Source: Anaerolinea sp. (GTDB taxonomy: Bacteria; Chloroflexota; Anaerolineae; Anaerolineales; Anaerolineaceae). From it: 60,539 nucleotides of DNA. Positions within the stretch are counted from its first letter, which is position 1; each line of letters starts with the position of its first letter. A program made the position numbers and the translations under genes. The stretch is from contig JARKOV010000091.1 in the NCBI GenBank assembly GCA_029975965.1, positions 1 to 60,539 on the forward strand. The letters are read 5' to 3'. Under the pieces are notes generated by a model. That model had not been told where the DNA came from, did no database searches, and saw nothing but the letters and a program-made list of their open reading frames with translations. This document shows positions 34,192-41,885 of this stretch, in pieces.

Positions 34192-35181
34192 TCAGCGTGC
34201 CAGGACCGCCAGGAGACTGAGCACTGCCAGGCCGATGGAGGTGATCACCAGAGCCTGCTCAGGTTGGCGCTTCCAGAATTTACCATTCGAGCGGGTTACC
34301 ATGCGTGGAATGGGGCGCGAGATGGGCTCCACTTCGCCAGTCAAGGCGCTGCGGAATTGCGCGATGCTCACCGGTCGCTCATCGGGATGCAAAGACATTG
34401 CCCATAGAACGGCGCGCTCGGTGCGCGCAGAAATATCCGGGTTGACCTGGCGCGGGGTCACAAGGCTGGCCGGGTTAAGGAAGCGCTCGCGGGCATCGAT
34501 GGGAGGTTCGTTGGTCAGCAGGTGGTAGAGGGTCGAGCCAAATGCGTAGATATCGGAGCGAACGTCGGTATGCCCGCTATCGCCGCCATACTGCTCGAGA
34601 GGGGTGTAGAGAGCCGTACCTTGCCCCTGCAAAATGGTAATGGTCACTTCACCGGGTGCGGCCAGCCTGGCCAGGCCAAAATCGACCAGCTTAAGCAACC
34701 CGCTTGGCGTCAATTTCAAGTTGCTGGGCTTGATGTCGCGGTGGAGAATGGGTGGGTCCTGGCTGTGCAGGTAATCGAGGGCGTCGCACAACTGGCTGGC
34801 CCAGGCCAGGACAACCTCCTCTTCGAGGAACGATTTCGCATGGCGGGTTTCTGAGATCAAGGTGCGCAGGTCTTTGCCGGGCACAAAATCCATCACCAGG
34901 TAATCGCGGTTGCCGATCGAGAAGAAATCCGACACCTTCGGGAGATTTGGGTGGTCGAGGCGAGCCAGGATGGTCGCTTCACGCAGAAATTGGTCTCGCG
35001 CCTCCCGAACCAGGTCGTTCGGCAAGGTGCGATCGTGCTCGACCTCTTTTAGAGCGCAATTACGCCCCTCCAGGCGCAGGTCATCTGCCAGGTAGATACA
35101 ACCCATCCCTCCCTGGCCGATCACGCGGCGAATCTTGTATCGCCCGCGCAAAACCTCGCCGGTCTTAATAGGCAGTGGCAT
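34192..35181 (-). CDS. Serine/threonine protein kinase with C-terminal membrane anchor
   Basis: A 329-residue Hanks-type kinase. The glycine loop is VIGQGGMGCIYLA, the Lys is in CALKEVEHD, the catalytic loop is LHRDIKPSNLKL and the metal motif is LVDFGLARLA. It ends in one TM helix (QALVITSIGLAVLSLLAVL) with only a few residues beyond, so it has no extracellular sensor such as PASTA. The ATG has a GGAG site. A divergent gene encodes an FHA-winged-helix protein, a natural reader of phosphothreonine, so the two may form a signalling pair; this is inference from adjacency. Confidence 0.93.
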   Translation of the reverse strand: MPLPIKTGEVLRGRYKIRRVIGQGGMGCIYLADDLRLEGRNCALKEVEHDRTLPNDLVREARDQFLREATILARLDHPNLPKVSDFFSIGNRDYLVMDFVPGKDLRTLISETRHAKSFLEEEVVLAWASQLCDALDYLHSQDPPILHRDIKPSNLKLTPSGLLKLVDFGLARLAAPGEVTITILQGQGTALYTPLEQYGGDSGHTDVRSDIYAFGSTLYHLLTNEPPIDARERFLNPASLVTPRQVNPDISARTERAVLWAMSLHPDERPVSIAQFRSALTGEVEPISRPIPRMVTRSNGKFWKRQPEQALVITSIGLAVLSLLAVLAR

Positions 35182-35433
35182 ACGACTCCGTCCAGCCGGA
35201 TTCTTGCCCCGGCTTGTGATCCGAAAAAATCCCCAGATGAAATCCTTGTGGAACTATGGCAGCGGTTAATTTCGGCGATTTTCCGCGTGAAGTGAGTTCC
35301 AGGCGCCAGGGTTACAAAAACGACGATTCTCTGCTATATTATACCGTATCGGTAGCTGTCCGGTTATTGAAAAAATGAAGAGCCCATCCAATGATCCGGC
35401 CCGGTTATCCGTGATGAACCATGGAGGGAGTCG

Positions 35434-36099
35434 ATGAACCATCCTGGTGGGGTAGAACTTCCGATTTTGATCGCCCAAAGTGGTCCCTTGAATGGACAGC
35501 GCTGGTTGCTGGAGCGCGAGATTACCGTCGGGCGGGATCCCGAATGTGATCTGATCATCAATGACCGCCAGGTTTCACGCTACCACGCTCGTTTTGAGCT
35601 GGGTCCCGAAGGTGTATTTCTGGAGGACTTGGGGAGTAAAAACGGGACCTATTGCAATGGTCAGCGGATCACCGAACCCGTCTTGTTAAAAGACGGCGAT
35701 TCCGTGCAAATTTCCCTCGTCCAGCATTTCACTTTTTTGAGCTCTGACGCCACCATGCCGCTGGAAACCGGCCAGTTGCCGGTTGAGCGGCCGAATGCCG
35801 GGTTGGTGCTCGACACGCGCTCACGCCGCGTTTGGATCAATGAGAAAGAGGTGATCCCTCCTCTTTCAGCCCAGCAGTTCCGCCTGCTGCAAACATTGGA
35901 AAGGCACAATGGGCAGGTTGTCTCGCGACAGGATCTGATCGATGAGGTTTGGGGTGAGAATGAAGCGGCGGGGGTATCTGAGCAGGCCTTCGATGCCCTG
36001 GTCAGGCGCTTGCGCGAGCGGCTGGGCAGTGTGGACAAAATCCATACCTATGTGGTGACGGTCCGCGGACATGGCTTACGCCTGGATAATCCCGGATAA
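35434..36099 (+). CDS. FHA domain fused to OmpR-type winged helix
   Basis: A 221-residue protein with two domains. Residues about 10-105 form an FHA phosphothreonine-binding domain (ITVGRDPECDLIINDRQVSRYHARF, GSKNGTYCNG). Residues about 125-218 form a winged-helix DNA-binding domain of the OmpR/PhoB C-terminal type (LSAQQFRLLQTL, VVSRQDLIDEVWG, VRRLRERLG, VRGHGLRL). It would be a transcription factor controlled by Ser/Thr phosphorylation rather than by a phospho-Asp receiver. A strong AGGGAG site precedes the ATG. The divergent kinase gene is the obvious candidate partner. A TGCTATATT-like box near 35335 may be its -10. Confidence 0.9.
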   Translation: MNHPGGVELPILIAQSGPLNGQRWLLEREITVGRDPECDLIINDRQVSRYHARFELGPEGVFLEDLGSKNGTYCNGQRITEPVLLKDGDSVQISLVQHFTFLSSDATMPLETGQLPVERPNAGLVLDTRSRRVWINEKEVIPPLSAQQFRLLQTLERHNGQVVSRQDLIDEVWGENEAAGVSEQAFDALVRRLRERLGSVDKIHTYVVTVRGHGLRLDNPG

Positions 36100-36162
36100 A
36101 GAGAAAGGGAGCGCGCCATCTTCTCCCCTTTACCGTTTTCGGGGAAGGGGATGGGGTTCTTC

Positions 36163-36205
36163 AACATGACTCACCCCGAATGTTAATCTCGGGATGAGTC
36201 ATGTT
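36163..36205. terminator. 17-bp hairpin between FHA regulator and CpXC genes
   Basis: Arms 36163-36179 and 36189-36205 pair with one mismatch around a 9-nt loop, between convergent genes. A second, shorter CCCCTT/AAGGGG hairpin lies just before it (about 36126-36150). Confidence 0.75.
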
Positions 36206-36219
36206 ACGAATTTACCAGA

Positions 36220-37566
36220 TCACTTTTTCAAGTTCATCTCCATCGAAAAACGCAGCGCCTGGCGGTAGATATTTTGGAGCTGACCGGCCATCTCGCCCTG
36301 GTTCTCCGATTCCATCTGGGTCGCAAGACCGTTGACCATCTGGAGCAATTCGGGGGTAATTTTATCGGGGTTTTCTTCCAGTTTTCGACGCAAAGCAGCT
36401 TCGTCGCCGGCGCTCATCAGCTCTTCGATGAAGGCGAACTCAGCCGGAGGAGTGGCAGCCTGTTGGATCAGCTCGATGACCTGCTGAATTTTCCCGCTGC
36501 GTTCCAGGTCGCCTTTCTGGCGGGCAGCCTGCAATTCTTCACGGACCACCTGGCTGAAGAACTCGTCCAACTCATCCATGTGCTGATGGAAGGTTTCTTC
36601 GAGGTTGGGCGCGGTGATGATTTCAGAAAGCAGCAGGCGGGCGCCTTCGACCCGTTCTTTGACTCGTCGGTCGATCTCGGCAACCAGGTCGAGCAGCTTC
36701 TGGCGCAAATCGGTCAGGCTTTGTTTTTCCTCGCCGCTGGAGCGGTTGATGCGCTCGCTGAGGAGGGAGAAAAATTCGTAATCCAAACCGCTGCGGGTCA
36801 TGCTGACCATTGCGGCCAGGGCGGGCTCGCTCTTTTGCTGGGCAAACAGGTCGATGAGCCCTTCACGGGTCAGACCCTTCTGGCTGGCTTCCTGTAAAGC
36901 TTTCATCGCCGCCTGAACTTCGGCTGTCTCATTCATCAGGCGCTGTCCAACGGCGGTGAGGGGCAGGATATCTTGCTGAAGCTGGGCCAGCGCGCGTGCG
37001 GTGGCTTGATCGCCGCCTGCCATGGAGGCCTCGATCAACCGACCGAGCATCTGGAAGAAGGATTCATCGATCAGGGCTTCTTCCTGGCGCACAATCTCGG
37101 GGCGTGATGCCGGGGTGGCGGTCAGCAGGCGTTGGATCAAGTTCAACCGCTTTTGGGAGGATTCGATCATCTCGCGGGTGATGCCGTCCGCTTCGAGGAT
37201 GCGGTCGATCATCGTCTGCATGGTCAGCATGGATTGCGGGCGGAAAAGGTAAGCCTTGCGCTTTTCTGGCGCCAGCTTGTTCACCACCTGGGTGATGTAA
37301 GGCCCCATGATGCGCTCTTGTTCATTGAGCGGCAAGCCCAACTCGGCTGGAAAGTAGGTCAAAAGCAGTTCTTTCGCAGGGTCATGGTAGACCACGGGCG
37401 TCGCGAGGGGACCCTGGTAGCCACAATTCTGACAGTTGGCCGTGTTGGATTGGCCGGATAAGAAGCGTTGTTTGGCCTGCGGATCTACGCCGACATCGAA
37501 CAACTGCTCAACCTCGGCGAGCAAAGGCTGCCGGCAGCGCGGGCAGTTCATCTGGACTTTGGGCAT
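36220..37566 (-). CDS. CpXC-domain protein with long helical region
   Basis: A 448-residue cytoplasmic protein. The N terminus is a CpXC domain: CPRC near residue 8 and CQNC near residue 45 form a likely zinc ribbon, followed by the conserved VVYHDPAKELLLTYFP region. The remaining 330 residues are strongly helical and charged with no recognisable enzyme motif. CpXC proteins are of unknown function. The ATG follows an AAGGAC-type site, and a minus-strand TATAAT lies about 30 nt upstream. The gene stands alone between the histidine kinase and FHA-regulator genes. Confidence 0.75.
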   Translation of the reverse strand: MPKVQMNCPRCRQPLLAEVEQLFDVGVDPQAKQRFLSGQSNTANCQNCGYQGPLATPVVYHDPAKELLLTYFPAELGLPLNEQERIMGPYITQVVNKLAPEKRKAYLFRPQSMLTMQTMIDRILEADGITREMIESSQKRLNLIQRLLTATPASRPEIVRQEEALIDESFFQMLGRLIEASMAGGDQATARALAQLQQDILPLTAVGQRLMNETAEVQAAMKALQEASQKGLTREGLIDLFAQQKSEPALAAMVSMTRSGLDYEFFSLLSERINRSSGEEKQSLTDLRQKLLDLVAEIDRRVKERVEGARLLLSEIITAPNLEETFHQHMDELDEFFSQVVREELQAARQKGDLERSGKIQQVIELIQQAATPPAEFAFIEELMSAGDEAALRRKLEENPDKITPELLQMVNGLATQMESENQGEMAGQLQNIYRQALRFSMEMNLKK

Positions 37567-37612
37567 AAAACGTCCTTAAAAAAGCAAATTTCGTGGATTA
37601 TACCACGCGGGT

Positions 37613-39175
37613 TTATTCTCTTGGCAGCGAGAAACAGAACCTGGCTCCCTGACCGGGCTGGTTATCCACCCAGATTCGCCCGCCATGCTCTTCGATGATT
37701 GCTTTGGTCAGGTAAAGGCCTAACCCGGCCCCTTTGGTATGCCGTGCCATCTCTGGGGCGCGGTAAAACCGGTCGAACACATGCGGAATGTCTTCCGGCG
37801 CGATTCCCGGGCCTTCATCGCTGACACACACGATCACCTGACGGGGACGGACTTCGCCGTGAATGCGGATGGTCCCTGAAGGGGTGTATTTGATGGCGTT
37901 TCCGATCAGGTTGGTTAACACCTGTTCCAGCCGCGATTCATCCGCGAAGACCACCGGGAAGTCATCGGCGATGTCGATCTGGATCGTGTGGTGGGTGGTC
38001 TGGGTCTGCATGCGTTCGGCGATTCGCTTGACCAGAGGCGGCAGAGCGACGTCGGCACGTTTCAGTTTATACCCGCCGGCCTGCAACCGCGAGGCTTCCA
38101 GCAAATTTTCGATCATTTCGGCCAGCCGGTCGGCTTCCTCTTCGATCACAGCCAGGCTGTCTTGCACAATCTCTGGATCCCATTCGGCATCTTCGCGGCG
38201 CAAGGTGCTGACATACCCCTTGATCAAAGCGACCGGCGTTTTCAGCTCGTGGCTGATCACCGACACGAAAGTGCTTTTCACCTCGTCGGCCTGGCGAAAT
38301 TTGGTGATATCGCGGACGGTGCAGATGATGTTGATCAGTTTTCCGTCTTCCCCGATCAGAGGAACGTAGGTCACGCCTACCGGAAGAGGCGGCTGGGTGT
38401 TGCCCGTTTTCAAGTCACCTTCAACGTACAGGTGAGCGTGAGGGGTCAACGGCCAACCGCCCGACTCGGCCTGTTCGAGGGTCAACCCCTGGGGATATTT
38501 GGCCCACACCACCACTTCCTCGTGGCGAAGGCCGATGATCTCATGGATATTGCGATCGACCATTCGGGCGAAGGCAGGATTGCAGCGCTCGACCGTGTTG
38601 TTGGCTTCCAGAATCAAGATGCCATCGGCGAGTGAATCGAGCAGCGTGTTGAGCCGCTCCTTCTCCTCGTTGGCTGCGGTATAGAGCTGGGCGTTTTCCA
38701 CCGCGATCGCGGCCTGGTTGGCAAAGCTGCTGAGCAAGGATTGGTCGTTGGCCGAGAAGCCGGCGGTGTAGGAGCGGAAGATGATGATCACCCCCACCAC
38801 ACGCGCGCGAGTGACCAGTGGTAGACCGAACCCAGAGAGCAACCCCAGGCTGGCCTGCTGGGCAAGCTGGTTTGCCATGCGCTCGATCACCGGCAACTCA
38901 AAACGCTCTGGATCGTCCTCCTCGGGTATCTCGGCGAGGAGCTGCTCAATGACGCGCAATAACTTGGGCTGGATCACTTGAGAGGCAACCACACGCCAAC
39001 CACTGCGCTCGCGCAGGGCGATGAATCCGGCCTGCCCGGCGAGCATTTCCACCGAGATGCGCAGGATGCGCCCGAGCAGCTTTCCCAGGTCTAGCTCCTG
39101 GGTCAGTGCGCGGGCGATCTCAAGCAGGTAATCGCGTTGCCGGACGCGAAAATCAGGTAGCAAAGGGCCTAACAT
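37613..39175 (-). CDS. Soluble sensor histidine kinase (GAF-PAS-HisKA-HATPase)
   Basis: A 520-residue histidine kinase with no TM segment. A GAF domain (about 15-165) is followed by a PAS domain (about 175-285, ILILEANNTVERCNPAF), the phosphoacceptor His in VISHELKTPVALIKGY (about residue 315), and an ATPase domain with LTNLIGNAIKYTPSG (N box), VSDEGPGIAPEDIPHVF (G1/F box) and KGAGLGLYL (G2). It would sense a cytoplasmic ligand or redox cue. The ATG at 39175 lies inside the 3' end of the aminotransferase gene (23-nt overlap). No response regulator is adjacent, so it is an orphan here. Confidence 0.92.
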   Translation of the reverse strand: MLGPLLPDFRVRQRDYLLEIARALTQELDLGKLLGRILRISVEMLAGQAGFIALRERSGWRVVASQVIQPKLLRVIEQLLAEIPEEDDPERFELPVIERMANQLAQQASLGLLSGFGLPLVTRARVVGVIIIFRSYTAGFSANDQSLLSSFANQAAIAVENAQLYTAANEEKERLNTLLDSLADGILILEANNTVERCNPAFARMVDRNIHEIIGLRHEEVVVWAKYPQGLTLEQAESGGWPLTPHAHLYVEGDLKTGNTQPPLPVGVTYVPLIGEDGKLINIICTVRDITKFRQADEVKSTFVSVISHELKTPVALIKGYVSTLRREDAEWDPEIVQDSLAVIEEEADRLAEMIENLLEASRLQAGGYKLKRADVALPPLVKRIAERMQTQTTHHTIQIDIADDFPVVFADESRLEQVLTNLIGNAIKYTPSGTIRIHGEVRPRQVIVCVSDEGPGIAPEDIPHVFDRFYRAPEMARHTKGAGLGLYLTKAIIEEHGGRIWVDNQPGQGARFCFSLPRE

Positions 39176-40490
39176 GGTTTTCAGCGATGCCGATGGCCTC
39201 GTCCAGGATTTCTATGGCCTCATCGACCTCCGCCGCTGTTACGCACAAAGGCGGAGAAATGCGCACCACACTCTTGCCGCAACCTAGAAGGAGCAGGCCT
39301 CGCTCGAATGCGAGGTCGACCACACGGTCCCGCAGCGCTTCGAACGGCTCATGCGTATGCGCGTCTTTGACAAAATCAATGCCGATCATCAGCCCCAGAC
39401 CGCGCACCTGACCGATGCTGGGATGGTTTGCTACGAGATTCTGGAGCAATTTCTGGGTGTAGGCTCCCATCTGTGCGGCATTGTCGAGGTATTCGTTCTC
39501 GATCAGGTCGATGGTTGCCAGCGCGGCGACGCACGCCAGCGGATTGCCGCCGAAGGTGTTGCCATGAGCACCTTTGGGCCAGCTCATCAGGTGGCGGGGG
39601 GCGATCATGGCGCCCAGCGGAACACCGGAGGCGATGCCTTTTGCCACGCAGAGGATATCGGGCTCAACGCCGAAGTTCTGAATGCCCCACCACTTACCGG
39701 TGCGCCCCATGCCAGACTGCACTTCGTCCACAATCAGCAGGATGCCGTGCCTGTCACATAATTTGCGCAGCGCCGGAAAAAACCCTTCGGCGGGCACGAT
39801 GTAACCGCCCTCTCCCTGGACGGGCTCCACCAGGATTCCGGCAACTTCTTCAGGGGGCAAAATTTTGCCCAGGATCTCTTCTTCGATGTAGCGGACAACG
39901 GTTTCGCCGTACGTTTCGCCGGCTTTGCTATGCAGCAGAGGGCGGTAGGAATCAGGGTAAGGGACGTGCACCACGCCGTTCATCAACGGAAAAAAGCCCT
40001 TGTGATAATGGTTTTTGCTGGCGGTGAAAGTCACCGCGCCCATCGTGCGACCATGAAAGCCGCCCAAAAAACCGATAAACTGAGAGCGACCGGTAGCGTA
40101 GCGGGCCAGCTTAATGGCCGATTCGATGCTTTCGGTGCCCGAATTGGTCATGAAAGACGCGCCGTCGGCTGGAAAGGGCGCAATCTCGTCCAATTTCTCC
40201 GCTAAACGTACCCATGCCTCATGGTAAAAGTCTGATGAGATGTGGATAAATTTCTCTGCCTGTTCCTGAATGGCTTTGACCACGTTGGGGTGGCTATGAC
40301 CGGTGGAGACCACTGCAATGCCAGCGGCAAAATCGAGAAAGCGATTTCCATCTACATCCCACACCTGGCAACCTCTGCCCCGATCCATCACGAAGGGATA
40401 AGCCCTGGGATACGAGGCGGAAATGACAGACTCGTCTCGCTCGATGATGCCTCTGGCGATCGGCCCGGGTAACTTGAGTGTGGTAACCAT
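39153..40490 (-). CDS. Class III aminotransferase (GABA/acetylornithine type)
   Basis: A 445-residue PLP-dependent class III aminotransferase. Visible are GIHVSTG-like GIAVVSTGHSHPNV, the FLGGFHGRTMGAV segment, VEPVQGEGGY, LIVDEVQSGMGRTGKWW and the PLP lysine in CVAKGIASGVPLGAM. The closest types are 4-aminobutyrate or acetylornithine/ornithine aminotransferases; the exact amino donor cannot be told. A strong AGGAGG site precedes the ATG. The gene has its own start region, since a terminator separates it from the ROK gene, and it overlaps the histidine kinase gene by 23 nt. Confidence 0.88.
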   Translation of the reverse strand: MVTTLKLPGPIARGIIERDESVISASYPRAYPFVMDRGRGCQVWDVDGNRFLDFAAGIAVVSTGHSHPNVVKAIQEQAEKFIHISSDFYHEAWVRLAEKLDEIAPFPADGASFMTNSGTESIESAIKLARYATGRSQFIGFLGGFHGRTMGAVTFTASKNHYHKGFFPLMNGVVHVPYPDSYRPLLHSKAGETYGETVVRYIEEEILGKILPPEEVAGILVEPVQGEGGYIVPAEGFFPALRKLCDRHGILLIVDEVQSGMGRTGKWWGIQNFGVEPDILCVAKGIASGVPLGAMIAPRHLMSWPKGAHGNTFGGNPLACVAALATIDLIENEYLDNAAQMGAYTQKLLQNLVANHPSIGQVRGLGLMIGIDFVKDAHTHEPFEALRDRVVDLAFERGLLLLGCGKSVVRISPPLCVTAAEVDEAIEILDEAIGIAENHVRPFAT

Positions 40491-40526
40491 ACAAATATCC
40501 TCCTGGAATCAGACAGAGAGATTCAA

Positions 40527-40553
40527 AAGAGCAGGCCAGGTTGACCTGCTCTT
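40527..40553 (-). terminator. ROK gene terminator
   Basis: Arms AAGAGCAGG (40527-40535) and its complement (40545-40553) form a 9-bp stem. On the minus strand it ends in CTCTTTTG, a short U tract. It lies 24 nt past the ROK kinase stop. Confidence 0.75.
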
Positions 40554-40576
40554 ATAGTTTAGCAAAATTGTCATAT

Positions 40577-41509
40577 TTAATCCACAGATTGGGCGAGTGC
40601 CAGCGCCCCTAACAAGCCGGTGTTGTCGCCAAGCGCGGCATGGGTGATGACCAGGCCATGCAGGTATTCCGGGGATATGACCCGTTCTGCCAGCGTGCTG
40701 CGCAAAGGCTCGAGCAAGAAAGCGCCGCTTTGCGACACCCCACCGCCCAGGACGATGATCTGGGGGTTGAAAAGGTGCAGGTAGTTGGCGATCCCCAATC
40801 CAAGGTAGGTGCCGGCGCGCTTCAAGGCCGATATAGCCAGCGGGTCGCCTTGTTCGGCAGCCAGGCTGACGTCGCGAGCACTCGGATTGGGGATGTCGGC
40901 CAGGGAGGAGGGCACGCCGGAGGCAATTTGGTCGGCGACGTAGCGGGCAATCGCCGTGCCGGAGGCGAGGGCTTCCAGGTGGCCGCGTTGCCCACAGCCA
41001 CAGAGCGGGCCGTCTGGCATGACGGTCACGTGACCAATTTCCGTGGCAAGACCCTGGTAACCGAGGATCAAGCGCCCATTTTCGATCACCCCACCGCCGA
41101 TGCCGGTGCTCACCGTGATATAGAGCAGGTGATCGTATCCGCGACCTGCGCCGAATTTCCACTCTGCCAGGGCCGCCAGGTTGGCGTCGTTTCCAAGAAA
41201 CGTGGGCACATGAAAGCGATCTCGAACCAACTGCGCCAACGGCATGTTAACCCATCCCGGAATATTTGGCGCGGCGAAGAGGACCCCCGTCCTGGGATTC
41301 AATGGGCCGGGAGCTGCCAAACCGATGGCTTTGACCGTGTGGTCTGCCGGCCATACGCTTTCGATCAGCTCCAGCAAACGGTCTACCGGAGCCTGGTCTT
41401 TGGCTTTCGTCAGGGTGCGTTTTTGAGTGAGGGGTCGGGTTTCCCCGGCTGGATACGCAGCGGCACGTAATTGTGTCCCACCAATGTCTACGCCGATGTA
41501 TGTGTCCAT
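40577..41509 (-). CDS. ROK-family sugar kinase (glucokinase-like)
   Basis: A 310-residue ROK kinase that phosphorylates glucose or a related hexose. The phosphate loop is GVDIGGTQLRAA, the catalytic Asp lies in FLGNDANLAALAEW, the glycine loop is STGIGGGVI, and the ROK signature with zinc ligands is CGCGQRGHLEALASG, preceded by EIGH. There is no N-terminal HTH, so it is an enzyme and not a ROK repressor. A minus-strand TATAAT (41518-41523) lies 8 nt before the ATG, so the mRNA is likely leaderless. A palindrome overlaps the -35 position. yvcK diverges from the same region. Confidence 0.92.
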   Translation of the reverse strand: MDTYIGVDIGGTQLRAAAYPAGETRPLTQKRTLTKAKDQAPVDRLLELIESVWPADHTVKAIGLAAPGPLNPRTGVLFAAPNIPGWVNMPLAQLVRDRFHVPTFLGNDANLAALAEWKFGAGRGYDHLLYITVSTGIGGGVIENGRLILGYQGLATEIGHVTVMPDGPLCGCGQRGHLEALASGTAIARYVADQIASGVPSSLADIPNPSARDVSLAAEQGDPLAISALKRAGTYLGLGIANYLHLFNPQIIVLGGGVSQSGAFLLEPLRSTLAERVISPEYLHGLVITHAALGDNTGLLGALALAQSVD

Positions 41510-41517
41510 ATTTCGCG

Positions 41518-41548
41518 ATTATAGCATAATTGAGTTAATTTAATTAAC
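41518..41548 (-). promoter_or_regulatory. ROK gene promoter with operator-like palindrome
   Basis: TATAAT (minus strand, 41518-41523) has a TGC extension. The inverted repeat GTTAAT-TTA-ATTAAC (41534-41548) covers the -35 zone, where a repressor would block transcription. The regulator is unknown. Confidence 0.55.
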
Positions 41549-41578
41549 GTATAAACCCTGTGAGCAGGATTGACGCGG

Positions 41579-41808
41579 GGGCGATTGCATTGTTTATCTG
41601 ACCATTGGAATCTAATCGGGAAACGCTTAAAATCTCTCTCAGCAAGCATTATTGCGCTTTGCGAAGGTATCCAAGCAACCTCGCCGTAATCTAACCTGCG
41701 TTAAAATGAGAGCGCTTTGGCGCAAGGCCGCCCCGCACATGTGTCCCCTTTGGGGAACGACATTTTTGAGGTATATTGTTTGATCAAAATTCCATGATGC
41801 AATCGCCC
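41579..41808. repeat. Intergenic segment bounded by 12-bp inverted repeats
   Basis: This 230-bp stretch of the 376-bp rok-yvcK gap begins with GGGCGATTGCAT (41579-41590) and ends with its exact complement (41797-41808). No coding frame inside is convincing. It might be a miniature transposable element remnant, although no target duplication is obvious, or a chance repeat. A 10-bp palindrome TTTGATCAAA lies inside at 41779-41788. Confidence 0.4.
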
Positions 41809-41849
41809 TGGGGCGACGCCAAAAGTTTTCCCGCTGGCTCATCCATCCG

Positions 41850-41878
41850 TTGACGATGGATGGATTCACTGCTATAGT
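41850..41878 (+). promoter_or_regulatory. Sigma-70 promoter of yvcK
   Basis: TTGACG (41850-41855), a 17-nt spacer and the extended -10 TGCTATAGT (TATAGT at 41873-41878). The -10 ends 7 nt before the ATG at 41886, which predicts a leaderless message. Confidence 0.8.
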
Positions 41879-41885
41879 GTATCGA

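Noticed and set aside
36120..36160. A further copy of the palindromic repeat next to the FHA gene
   Set aside because: The CCCCTT/AAGGGG hairpin resembles the right end of copy A only over short pyrimidine runs, so chance similarity is likely.
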